Assembly: GCA_009700485.1 (NCBI GenBank)
Contig: WLLZ01000001.1
Location: 1 to 56,788, forward strand
Reading direction: 5' to 3'
Length of the DNA stretch: 56,788 nucleotides
DNA from: Actinomycetota bacterium
Lineage (GTDB): Bacteria; Actinomycetota; Actinomycetes; S36-B12
Every line of letters starts with the position of its first letter. Within the stretch, counting starts at the first letter, position 1. The position numbers were made by a program, and so were the translations under genes. The notes under the pieces were generated by a model. It was not told the origin of the DNA and did not search any database. It was given only the letters and a program-made list of their open reading frames with translations. Shown one piece after another: positions 16,356-24,881 of this stretch.

Positions 16356-18107
16356 ATGGGCAAGGCTAATAAAGGCCTGCGCTTAGCGGCGGTCGGTGCA
16401 GTTGCTGCACTTGCACTTGCCGCCTGCGGCGGGGGCAGTAGTTCAAGTTCGAGCGCATCAGGGGGCGCAGAGCCAACAAAGGGCGGCACCCTTTACTACC
16501 TGACAAATGCCGAGCAGTTCGATCAAATCGATCCGCAACGCATCTACACGGGTGAGGATCTGGCCTTCTTCAATGGCACGATTTACCGCACCCTGACCGC
16601 TTACAAGTTCTCAGCCGATCCCACAGAAGGCACATCGATAGTGGGTGATCTTGCAACTGACACCGGCACTGTGACAAATGGTGGTAAGACTTGGGCGTTC
16701 ACCATTCGCGACGGCGCTACCTTCCAAGATGGCTCACCCGTTACTTGCGCTGACGTTGCCTACGGCACCTCACGTACGTTCGCAACCGATGTCATCACCG
16801 GCGGACCGACCTATGCCATCTCGATGCTTGACATCCCAACATTGGAAGATGGTTCTTCGGCGTATAAAGGCCCGTACACGGGTGAGGGCCAAGACCTATT
16901 CGATAAGGCCGTTACCTGCTCGGCCGATGGCAAGACCATCACGTTCAATCTCAGCCGACCGGTACCGGACTTCAACTACACGGTGACCCTTACCGCCTTC
17001 GCACCAGTACCCAAGGCATCAGATACTGGTGAAAAGTACGGCGATGCTCCAGTGTCATCGGGGCCATACAAGATTGAGTCTAATAAGAACGGCAAGGGTG
17101 GCAAGATGGTTTTGGTCCGCAACGATAAGTGGGATCCAGCCAGCGATGACTACCGCAAGGCTTACCCAGATACTTGGGAAGTTGACTACGGCCTTGATGT
17201 AAAAGTAATTGATCAACGCCTAATCACCAGTTCTGGAAATGACGCCACGGCGCTTGCCCTTGGCGTTGAGCCAGAGCAACTGGGCGTTATCTATAAGAGC
17301 CCAACCGAGGTCAATCCGGAGTTCGCGGGCCGGGCGATCAGTGAACTCGATCCATATGTTCGCTACCTTGCGATCAATACTGCGAAGGTGCCGAACCTTA
17401 AGATCCGCCAGGCAATAGCGGTGGCCCTTGATCGTGACGCGCTGCGGAAGAATGCCGGTGGCGATTTCGCCGGTGACTACGCCGATGGCGTCATCAAGCC
17501 GAACATGGGTGTTGACTACGCGCCAACTGGCATGTGGGAAACCTTACTCGGCGAGAAGGTTGCAGACGGAGGTAATCCGGAGCTGGCGAAGAAGCTGATC
17601 GCCGAATCCGGTGAAGCTGCACCGACGATCACCTTCGATTACCCGCAGTCGCCAACTGCTGACAAGGCAGCAGCGATTGTGGTGGACTCACTCGGCAAGG
17701 CAGGCATTACCGTCAAGCCAAACCCGATTGAGCCAGGTCAGTATTACGGCGTGGTCTTCGACCCGGAGAAAGCGCATGAATTGATCAACGCAGGTTGGGG
17801 TCCTGACTGGCCGAACGCATCGACCATCATCCCTGAGCTGTTCACGCCAACTGGCGGTTTCAACCTGTCGCAGTACGACAATGCGGAGTTCAACGCCGCT
17901 GTCGAGGCCGCAAAGATTGAGCCTGACCGGGCAAAGCAGGCCAAGATGTGGCAGGACCTCAACGCCAAGGCTATGGCCGACGTCGTTGTGATCCCGACCC
18001 GCTTTGGTCGTGAGCAGCGCCTTGTTGGTAAGCAGATCGGCCCCGTGTACTTATGGCCGGCCTACGGCTCCTGGCCGTATGGCGAGATGTACGCGGCTCA
18101 GCAGTAG
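16356..18107 (+). CDS. Peptide-binding lipoprotein of an ABC transporter (SBP family 5)
   Basis: 583 residues from ATG 16356, chosen for its GGGAGG (16346-16351) and because it begins a lipoprotein signal peptide ending LALAAC with lipidated Cys24. A Gly/Ser linker (25-40) follows. The body is an SBP_bac_5 domain: GGTLYYLTNAEQFDQIDPQRIY, TWAFTIRDGATFQDGSPVTCADV, YRKAYPDTWEVDYG, and VRYLAINTAKVPNLKIRQAIAVALDR. It is anchored outside the membrane and delivers peptides to the permeases. A strong hairpin after its stop may raise its yield relative to the permease and ATPases. Confidence 0.93.
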   Translation: MGKANKGLRLAAVGAVAALALAACGGGSSSSSSASGGAEPTKGGTLYYLTNAEQFDQIDPQRIYTGEDLAFFNGTIYRTLTAYKFSADPTEGTSIVGDLATDTGTVTNGGKTWAFTIRDGATFQDGSPVTCADVAYGTSRTFATDVITGGPTYAISMLDIPTLEDGSSAYKGPYTGEGQDLFDKAVTCSADGKTITFNLSRPVPDFNYTVTLTAFAPVPKASDTGEKYGDAPVSSGPYKIESNKNGKGGKMVLVRNDKWDPASDDYRKAYPDTWEVDYGLDVKVIDQRLITSSGNDATALALGVEPEQLGVIYKSPTEVNPEFAGRAISELDPYVRYLAINTAKVPNLKIRQAIAVALDRDALRKNAGGDFAGDYADGVIKPNMGVDYAPTGMWETLLGEKVADGGNPELAKKLIAESGEAAPTITFDYPQSPTADKAAAIVVDSLGKAGITVKPNPIEPGQYYGVVFDPEKAHELINAGWGPDWPNASTIIPELFTPTGGFNLSQYDNAEFNAAVEAAKIEPDRAKQAKMWQDLNAKAMADVVVIPTRFGREQRLVGKQIGPVYLWPAYGSWPYGEMYAAQQ

Positions 18108-18112
18108 TTGAA

Positions 18113-18145
18113 TTGGTGGGCGGGTGCGCAGCACCCGCCCACCAA
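18113..18145 (+). terminator. Intra-operon hairpin after the binding-protein gene
   Basis: A perfect 15-bp stem (18113-18127 with 18131-18145) closes on a three-base loop GCA, five bases after the binding-protein stop. There is no immediate T-run; TTTTT appears only about 15 bases later. Such stems protect the upstream message from 3' exonucleases or attenuate read-through, giving more binding protein than permease. Confidence 0.75.
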
Positions 18146-18209
18146 CACTGTCTTAGTGAAGTTTTTCGTCTCGCGTAAGCAGCCACCAAACCGATAGGAT
18201 TTGAAGTTC

Positions 18210-19202
18210 ATGAGTGCGTATGTAGTACGGCGAGTGATCAGCATGATCATCTTGCTGCTGCTGCTCACCCTCGTAGTTTTTATACTTTTTAGCTTGCTCC
18301 CTGCTGACCCGGCGCGCCTTACTTGCGGCAAAGGCTGCACACCGGAGGTGCTGGAAGCAAATAGACATAAACTCGGTCTCGATTTGCCAGTAATTCAGCA
18401 GTACTGGGAGTTCATGAAGGGATTGTTTGTCGGCCGCATTTATGCAGCTGACTCACCTGACCCGGTGGTATGCAACGCCCCGTGCCTGGGCTACTCCTTC
18501 AAGCGTGGTGAGGAAGTCCTGGTACTCATCAAAGATCGCTTGCCGGCAACAATCTGGCTGGCTCTTGGGGCTTTCATATTGTGGTTGGCGGCAGGTATTT
18601 CGCTTGGAATTTATGCTGCGCTGCGCCGAGGTAGGTGGCAGGACAAAACCGTGATGGGTATTTCGCTGGCGGGGTATTCGCTGCCCTCATTCTTCTTGGG
18701 ATTGATGGCGATATTTTTCATCGTGATTCGGCTCCAACTTTTGCCGTACCCAGCTTATGTGTCACCTTTTGAAAATCCAATACAGTTTTTTCAAACGATG
18801 CTGTTGCCGTGGATTGTGCTCGCGATTCTTTATGCGGCTTTCTACATGCGGTTGACTCGAAATCAGATGCTTGAAGTTCTAGGTGAGGATTATATTCGCA
18901 CCGCCCGGGCCAAGGGCTTGCCCGAACGTGTTGTTATTAGAAAGCATGCTCTGCGCGCAGGGCTAACCCCAATTGTTACCGCGGCGGGGCTTGATCTAGC
19001 GGGTTTACTCGGTGGTGCGATCATCACCGAAAGTATTTTCAGCTTGCCCGGCCTTGGGTCACTTGCTGTCAACTCGGTCAATGATGCTGATCTGCCGGTA
19101 ATCGTTGGCATCACCTTGGTTACGGCAACCTTCATCATTGTCGCCAATCTCGTCGTAGATTTACTTTATGCGGTAATAGACCCGAGGGTCAGGTTGGTGT
19201 GA
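18210..19202 (+). CDS. Oligopeptide/dipeptide ABC transporter permease (DppB-like)
   Basis: 330 residues from ATG 18210; TTG 18201 upstream is possible. An N-terminal helix (VVRRVISMIILLLLLTLVVF) precedes the long periplasmic segment with LSLLPADPARL, then core helices including LPATIWLALGAFILWLAA. The EAA loop is TARAKGLPERVVIRKHALR. A pair of CGKGC and CNAPC cysteines in the periplasmic loop (about 45-90) is unusual and may form disulfides. Its stop overlaps the next gene (TGATG). Confidence 0.92.
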   Translation: MSAYVVRRVISMIILLLLLTLVVFILFSLLPADPARLTCGKGCTPEVLEANRHKLGLDLPVIQQYWEFMKGLFVGRIYAADSPDPVVCNAPCLGYSFKRGEEVLVLIKDRLPATIWLALGAFILWLAAGISLGIYAALRRGRWQDKTVMGISLAGYSLPSFFLGLMAIFFIVIRLQLLPYPAYVSPFENPIQFFQTMLLPWIVLAILYAAFYMRLTRNQMLEVLGEDYIRTARAKGLPERVVIRKHALRAGLTPIVTAAGLDLAGLLGGAIITESIFSLPGLGSLAVNSVNDADLPVIVGITLVTATFIIVANLVVDLLYAVIDPRVRLV

Positions 19203-20257
19203 TGGCCGAAAAAGCGAATCCACAGCGAGCCTTCTTAGAAGTCTCAGATCTTTCGGTGCAGTTCCCGACCGAAGACGGCATTGTGCGAGCCGTTGATGGG
19301 GTGAGTTTCGCGATTGAACGCGGTAAAACGCTGGCTATCGTGGGGGAGTCTGGGTCAGGCAAAAGTGTTACGGCGCAAGCTGTAATGGGCCTTATCAACA
19401 AACGTAATGCCGACGTCAGTGGCGAAGTGATTTTTGACGGTGAAGACCTCGTCGCGATGCCAGAAGAGGGGCTGCGCAAGTTGCGCGGCAATAAGATGGC
19501 GATGATCTTCCAAGACCCAATGTCTAGCCTGCATCCGTTTTATCGAATTGGCGATCAATTGACCGAAGCGGTCAACGCCCATGAAAAAGTATCGAAGGCG
19601 AGTGCACGTGATCGCGCCATTGAGATGCTGCATAAGGTTGGTATCCCAGCCCCGGCTAAGCGCTTTGACGACTACCCCCACCAGTTCTCGGGCGGGATGC
19701 GCCAGCGGGTAATGATAGCCATGGCGTTAATCAACTCTCCATCCCTGCTTATTGCCGACGAACCAACAACTGCGCTGGATGTCACGGTGCAGGCGCAGAT
19801 CATCGAGCTTATTTCCCAGTTGCAGCGTGAGTTCGATACGGCTGTCATTCTCATCACCCACGATCTGGGAATTGTCGCTCATGTGGCAGACGAAGTGGCC
19901 GTTATGTATGGGGCACGCGTAGTTGAATCGGGCAGCGTTGACGATATTTTCTATCACCCGCAGATGCCTTATACGCTCGGACTGCTGGCCTCGATACCGC
20001 GCTTGAATCAGGTTCATGGTGATCGCCTTGATCCGATACCCGGTAACCCGCCATCACCACTTCGATTGCCCGCTGGCTGTGTATTTAATCCCAGGTGCGG
20101 ATATCAGGATCGAGTTACCGGCGACTTGTGCCAAACCCAGCGGCCGGCACTTGAAAGTGTCGGGGCCGGGCACCGAGTGCGCTGCCATCTGCCGGCCACC
20201 GAACGGCAAGCCGTAGCCGAATTAGTGCTTAGTGCGCTTGGGAGGTCAAGTGCATGA
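19202..20257 (+). CDS. Peptide ABC transporter ATPase (DppD-like)
   Basis: 351 residues from ATG 19202 (GTG 19199 also in frame). Walker A GESGSGKSVTAQAVMG, Q-loop MIFQDPMSSLHP, signature FSGGMRQRVMIAMAL, Walker B LLIADEPTTALDV and switch His in ILITHDLG are all intact. The C-terminal oligopeptide-type extension (CVFNPRCGYQ and DLCQTQRP, about 290-325) has the four cysteines that in some homologues bind an iron-sulfur cluster. It powers the DppBC-like channel. Translationally coupled on both sides. Confidence 0.94.
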   Translation: MAEKANPQRAFLEVSDLSVQFPTEDGIVRAVDGVSFAIERGKTLAIVGESGSGKSVTAQAVMGLINKRNADVSGEVIFDGEDLVAMPEEGLRKLRGNKMAMIFQDPMSSLHPFYRIGDQLTEAVNAHEKVSKASARDRAIEMLHKVGIPAPAKRFDDYPHQFSGGMRQRVMIAMALINSPSLLIADEPTTALDVTVQAQIIELISQLQREFDTAVILITHDLGIVAHVADEVAVMYGARVVESGSVDDIFYHPQMPYTLGLLASIPRLNQVHGDRLDPIPGNPPSPLRLPAGCVFNPRCGYQDRVTGDLCQTQRPALESVGAGHRVRCHLPATERQAVAELVLSALGRSSA

Positions 20258-21426
20258 GTAATCTCATTGGGCCGGTAATCTCTGCGGAAGCAGCTCTGCG
20301 GGTAACCGATCTGCGAACCTACTTCCCGGTGCGCTCCAAAGGCCTATTTCCCAAGACGGTCGGCCAGGTGAAGGCGGTTGACGGGGTTAGTTTCTCGGTT
20401 CAACCGGGGCAGACTTTGGGTTTGGTCGGTGAGAGCGGGTGCGGTAAATCTACGACCGGGCGCAGTGTTTTGCGTTTGGTAGAACCAACAAGTGGTCGCA
20501 TTGAGTTCGATGGCCTCGATGTTACTGAAATGTCGAGCAAAGAAATGGTGCCGATCCGCCGTAAGGCTGCGATGATATTTCAAGATCCTTACAACGCACT
20601 TAATCCAAGGCACACGGTCGGCGCCATCATCGGTGCTCCATTCGCGGTTCAGGGTGTAAAGCCCCCAGGTGGAGTTCGAAAAGCTGTTCAAGAATTGATG
20701 GAGCGAGTTGGGCTGAACCCTGAGCACTACAACAGGTATCCGGCAGAATTTTCAGGGGGCCAGCGGCAGCGCATAGGTATTGCGCGAGCAGTAGCGCTGA
20801 AGCCTAAATTCATCGTCTGCGATGAGCCGGTATCGGCCCTCGATGTATCGATTCAGGCTCAGGTAATCAACCTACTTCGTGACCTACAGGATGATTTTGG
20901 TATCGCGTACTTGTTCATCGCCCATGATCTTGCGGTAGTTCGCCAAATCTCACATCACGTTGCCGTGATGTATTTGGGGCAGGTAATGGAACTTGCAACA
21001 CGTGAAGATCTTTACTCGAGGCCACTGCACCCGTACACCCATGCCCTACTTTCGGCTATTCCGATCCCGGACCCACGCGCGCAAAGGCAACGTGAGCACA
21101 TCATGTTGTCGGGTGACTTACCGAGTCCGGCAGCACCTCCCCTCGGATGTGTATTTCACACCAGGTGTTTTCAGGCCCAAGATATTTGCGCGGTCGAGAA
21201 ACCCGAAATAATTGAGTTTGAGCCGGGCCACAAAGTAGCGTGCCATTTCCCGATCGTGGAGTTCTTGGGCACCGCACCCATAACCGGACCAGACCCGGGA
21301 TTAACGAAACAAACTGGCGCAGCAGGTGAAGATCGCGGGTCGAATGATTTAATCCGCGAAATCGGCACCGACTACGGGGCGGCCCCAAATACCCCGATTG
21401 ACCCGGGCCCGGCAATTTGGAGATGA
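20254..21426 (+). CDS. Peptide ABC transporter ATPase (DppF-like) with C-terminal tail
   Basis: 390 residues; ATGA overlap with the preceding ATPase. Walker A GESGCGKSTTGRSVL, signature FSGGQRQRIGIARAV, Walker B FIVCDEPVSALDVS and the family C-terminus with CVFHTRCFQAQDIC. The conserved domain ends near residue 335; a further ~50-residue polar tail ends GPAIWR and its last 55 bases overlap the convergent S9 peptidase gene. The tail is probably unstructured. Last gene of the transporter operon. Confidence 0.93.
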   Translation: MSNLIGPVISAEAALRVTDLRTYFPVRSKGLFPKTVGQVKAVDGVSFSVQPGQTLGLVGESGCGKSTTGRSVLRLVEPTSGRIEFDGLDVTEMSSKEMVPIRRKAAMIFQDPYNALNPRHTVGAIIGAPFAVQGVKPPGGVRKAVQELMERVGLNPEHYNRYPAEFSGGQRQRIGIARAVALKPKFIVCDEPVSALDVSIQAQVINLLRDLQDDFGIAYLFIAHDLAVVRQISHHVAVMYLGQVMELATREDLYSRPLHPYTHALLSAIPIPDPRAQRQREHIMLSGDLPSPAAPPLGCVFHTRCFQAQDICAVEKPEIIEFEPGHKVACHFPIVEFLGTAPITGPDPGLTKQTGAAGEDRGSNDLIREIGTDYGAAPNTPIDPGPAIWR

Positions 21427-23519
21427 GTTCGAAAGAAGTCGACTTCGGCATTCAGTAAATTCTCGGCTACGACCTCCTGGGGTGTCATGTGGGTGACACC
21501 ACTTAACGGCAGCACTGAATGTATTTTGCCGGCGGCAAGTAGCGCACTGGAAAACTGCAAGGTGTGCGCGACGAGCACATTGTCATCGGCCAAGCCATGG
21601 ATTAGCAGTAGTGGCCGTTGCAGTTTTTCGGCCCGCGTTAATAATGATGATTGGTCATAAACCTCAGGCGATTCATTTGGATCCCCAAGGTAGCGCTCGG
21701 TGTAGGCGGTGTCATAAAGCCGCCATTCGGTCACCGGTGCCCCGGCAACGGCACAGTGGAAAATATCTGGGCGTTCTAGTACGGCGAGGGCGGCCAAGTA
21801 ACCGCCAAATGACCAGCCAACGATGCCGACCCGGTGAAGATCCAGATCCGGTAGCCGGCCCCCAAGCACGTGGAGGGCGCTTACCTGATCAGCCAAGATC
21901 CCCATCGCTAAATCTTGTTTGATCAAGCGCTCCCAAGCCGGCCCGCGCCCTGGTGTGCCGCGCCCGTCGACAACGACAACCGCAAAACCTTGGTCAGCCA
22001 ACCATTGATCGGATGCGTGAGCGCCGGCGATATGGGTAACCATCTGAGCGTGGGGCCCGCCATATGGCGACATGATCACCGGGAGCTTTTGTGAGCCAGG
22101 TACGTGACCGGTGGGCCAGAACACGCAGGTGCGCAATTGTGTTGCGCCAACCGAGCTGAAGTTCGTTTTAATGGTGACGTTCGGGGTTTGCGCATGCGAG
22201 CTAATTTGGTGCACGCCCGAAGAGTGTACGACATTGAAGCTGACGCGCGGTGAAATTGAGTTAGCTGTCGCCAGGACAAAGGTGGAACCGTCGGCTACGG
22301 CACTATTCCAACTTTCACCCGAGGTAAGGGCGGTTGCGGTGCCGTCATTATTGATTTGGTATAGATGCTGTTCCATCGGATCAGGTGAGGCAAGTACAAG
22401 TAACCCTTCGACGGAAGAGTCGACAACTCCATTCACCTGCAACCCGGCTGGCGAGTTGAAAACCCCGTCACGGGTTACGCGGTTTGTATCAGTCGTTGCA
22501 TCAGAAACAATTTCAATAAGTGCCCCATCAGTGGCAAAAAAGGGCAGCTCGCCATAGACATCAATCCACGCTGGGTCAGTACGTACCGCTATTTCAAGTA
22601 GTTGGCCATTTGTGATGTCAATTCGATTGATGCTCGCGGTTCTCTGGTCACGGGTAAGTACAAACATCACGGTGCCTGCGTCGGATGAATTAACCGTTGC
22701 TAAATATGGGTATTTGGCCAAGTCCCAGATTAATTGCTTACGCGCTCCAGTAAGGGGGATAAGCCAGAGTTCGACGATCGGGTTGGCCTCGCCGGCCGCG
22801 GGGTAACGGTGGGCAACCGGCTCATTAGCTGGTTGGGCGGGGTCACTTATCCAGCGGATACCTACGGGTGCATTGTCTGTGCGTTCAACAATTAGCCCGG
22901 AGCTATCAGCTAGCCACCAATACCCGCGCAGTCGATCGAGCTCTTCGGCTGCAATGAAGTCGGCCAAGCCCCACGTTTCAGTGTCACTTGTGGATTCACA
23001 AAGCAGTTGCGGCTGCGCGTCCAGCTTGTGGGCATCTATTACCCAAAGGCAGCCATCAACGACGAAGGCAACATGTTGTCCGTCCGGGCTTACTCGTGGA
23101 TCGATGACAGCCCCCGGGGTGGTCAACTCTCTGGTGTGAACGGTGCTGCCGAGCACACTCACATAGGCAATACCCGAGATTGCAAAAGTAATTACAGTTC
23201 CGGATTTATCCGTGGTGAAGTGCGTAATACCTGAAGTGACTTCGCGCATGCGCTCGCGTCGTGCCAGCTCGGCAGCTGGGAGCTTGCCGGTCGTCAGTAA
23301 AGCGGCCGCATCAACCAAGCACTCCTCAAGGGGTGGCTGCATGCTCAGATCAAGATGCCAAAGACTGCCGGCCGGATCAATCCCGCTGCTACTGCGGATA
23401 AAGAGCACGCGCTGACCAACGACTTTCAAGCCGCGGGGTCTGCCAAGCTGGAACCCTCGGGTACGCGCCTTTTGTCTTGGGAAGGATTCAGATGAAGTCA
23501 CCTGCGCATCGTGCCGCAT
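21372..23519 (-). CDS. S9 family serine peptidase (DPP4/prolyl oligopeptidase type)
   Basis: 715 residues. The N-terminal part (to about 440) is a beta-propeller with WD-like strands (SPDGQHVAFVVDGCLWVID; EEDxxRxxGYWW-type segment). The C-terminal alpha/beta hydrolase has nucleophile Ser in GIVGWSFGGYLAAL, Asp in IHGLADDNV and His in SGVTHMTPQ, plus the oxyanion YGGPHAQMV motif. It removes dipeptides or cleaves short peptides. There is no signal peptide, so it is likely cytosolic. Convergent and overlapping with the peptide transporter; a role in digesting imported peptides is inferred. Its start is 26 bases from divergent mshB. Confidence 0.92.
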   Translation of the reverse strand: MRHDAQVTSSESFPRQKARTRGFQLGRPRGLKVVGQRVLFIRSSSGIDPAGSLWHLDLSMQPPLEECLVDAAALLTTGKLPAAELARRERMREVTSGITHFTTDKSGTVITFAISGIAYVSVLGSTVHTRELTTPGAVIDPRVSPDGQHVAFVVDGCLWVIDAHKLDAQPQLLCESTSDTETWGLADFIAAEELDRLRGYWWLADSSGLIVERTDNAPVGIRWISDPAQPANEPVAHRYPAAGEANPIVELWLIPLTGARKQLIWDLAKYPYLATVNSSDAGTVMFVLTRDQRTASINRIDITNGQLLEIAVRTDPAWIDVYGELPFFATDGALIEIVSDATTDTNRVTRDGVFNSPAGLQVNGVVDSSVEGLLVLASPDPMEQHLYQINNDGTATALTSGESWNSAVADGSTFVLATANSISPRVSFNVVHSSGVHQISSHAQTPNVTIKTNFSSVGATQLRTCVFWPTGHVPGSQKLPVIMSPYGGPHAQMVTHIAGAHASDQWLADQGFAVVVVDGRGTPGRGPAWERLIKQDLAMGILADQVSALHVLGGRLPDLDLHRVGIVGWSFGGYLAALAVLERPDIFHCAVAGAPVTEWRLYDTAYTERYLGDPNESPEVYDQSSLLTRAEKLQRPLLLIHGLADDNVLVAHTLQFSSALLAAGKIHSVLPLSGVTHMTPQEVVAENLLNAEVDFFRTHLQIAGPGSIGVFGAAP

Positions 23520-23545
23520 CGGGTATGGGCCACTAATCTTTGGGC

Positions 23546-24427
23546 ATGAGTAGACGCTTAATGCTGGTCCACGCCCATCCAGATGACGAGACCATCGGCA
23601 CCGGGGTGACCATGGCCAAATACGTGGCAGCGGGTGCCGAAGTCACCTTGGTTACCTGCACTTTGGGTGAGGAGGGTGAGATCTTGTTGGAGGAGTTCGC
23701 CCACTTGGCGGCCGACCAGGACGACTTATTAGGGGCTCATCGGCAAACTGAGCTCGGTGCCGCGATGGATGAGCTTGGAGTAACTGATTGGCGGCTCCTT
23801 GGGGGCCCCGGGCGCTTTCGTGATTCGGGCATGGTGGGCACCGCGAGCAATGACAACCCCGACTGCTTTTGGCGCACCGACTTATTGGTCTCGGCAACAG
23901 AACTGGTGCGCGTAATCCGCGAGGTGCGGCCACAAGTAGTTGTTACCTATGACGACTTTGGCGGCTACGGCCACCCAGATCACATCCAGGCGCATCGCGT
24001 TACGCATTACGCGGTCATGCTGGCCGCCAGTTCGACTTTTGATCCAGAGCTTGGAGCGCCCTGGCAGGTAACCAAGGTTTATTGGACGGCATTCCCGAAG
24101 AGTGTTATTCGGGCCGGTATCGAGGCGATGCAGGCGGCCGGTTCTGAACACGGTGACTCGGAGTTTGCTGCTATGGACCCGGATGACATCCCGTTCGCCT
24201 GTGATGACGATTTAGTCACCACGATGATTGTCGCCCCAGAGTTCTTGCCGGCCAAGATGGCGGCACTGCGCGCCCATGGCACCCAGGTTGATGTCAGCGG
24301 GGGTTTCTTCGCCCTCGCTGACAATGTCGGCGCCGAAGCTTTCGGGACTGAGTACTACAGGCTGGCCATGGGCCCGACGCCGTCCTCCCAGCCCGAAACC
24401 GACCTATTTGCGGGTATCACTACGTGA
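23546..24427 (+). CDS. mshB: Mycothiol deacetylase MshB (GlcNAc-Ins deacetylase)
   Basis: 293 residues from ATG 23546 (an in-frame TTG at 23540 is less likely). It deacetylates GlcNAc-inositol in mycothiol synthesis. The zinc site is visible as HAHPDDETIGTG near residue 10 and YGHPDHIQAHRVTH near 145; LVTCTLGEEGEIL and WRLLGGPGRFRDSGM are characteristic of MshB rather than the related Mca amidase. Coupled by a GTGA overlap to the DUF6113 gene, the usual pairing in actinomycetes. Marks the organism as a mycothiol producer. Confidence 0.93.
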   Translation: MSRRLMLVHAHPDDETIGTGVTMAKYVAAGAEVTLVTCTLGEEGEILLEEFAHLAADQDDLLGAHRQTELGAAMDELGVTDWRLLGGPGRFRDSGMVGTASNDNPDCFWRTDLLVSATELVRVIREVRPQVVVTYDDFGGYGHPDHIQAHRVTHYAVMLAASSTFDPELGAPWQVTKVYWTAFPKSVIRAGIEAMQAAGSEHGDSEFAAMDPDDIPFACDDDLVTTMIVAPEFLPAKMAALRAHGTQVDVSGGFFALADNVGAEAFGTEYYRLAMGPTPSSQPETDLFAGITT

Positions 24428-24804
24428 CCCGGGCGCTCCTGCTCGCCGGACTTTTCCTGGTCGGTGTCGCTGTAGGGCTATTGGGCGCATTCGTGCAGGC
24501 GGCTAGGTGGGTCACCGCATGGCCTTGGGGGCAGTTGGTTATCCCGTGGGGGCTGGTCATGGTGCTAATACTCCTTTTAGCCCTGATAAGGGGTGGGGCT
24601 TGGCTGGTGCGTAGTCGATTCGGAGCCTGGGCGCTGCTCGTGGGGTGGTTAATGGGCACCATCGTGATGTCCACGCAGTCACGATCAGGTGACCTTGCGC
24701 TCTTGGGCGGGCCCCGGCAATGGGCCTATTTAATTGGTGGGGTCATTTTGGGATCCGCGGCTGCGACTTTCTCGGTTACCGAATCAGGGTCACGCCTACC
24801 TTGA
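24424..24804 (+). CDS. DUF6113-type small membrane protein
   Basis: 126 residues, GTG start overlapping the mshB stop by four bases. Four hydrophobic helices at about 4-25, 37-57, 68-90 and 98-115, with short loops; no catalytic motif. Conserved immediately after mshB in many actinomycetes; function unknown. Confidence 0.75.
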   Translation: MTRALLLAGLFLVGVAVGLLGAFVQAARWVTAWPWGQLVIPWGLVMVLILLLALIRGGAWLVRSRFGAWALLVGWLMGTIVMSTQSRSGDLALLGGPRQWAYLIGGVILGSAAATFSVTESGSRLP

Positions 24805-24881
24805 TTTCTTGTAACTTTCGCTTACCATCAAGGTCACATCCACTCTGCATTACAAACTTGGGTCGGTAAGGGGTTGCCCGC

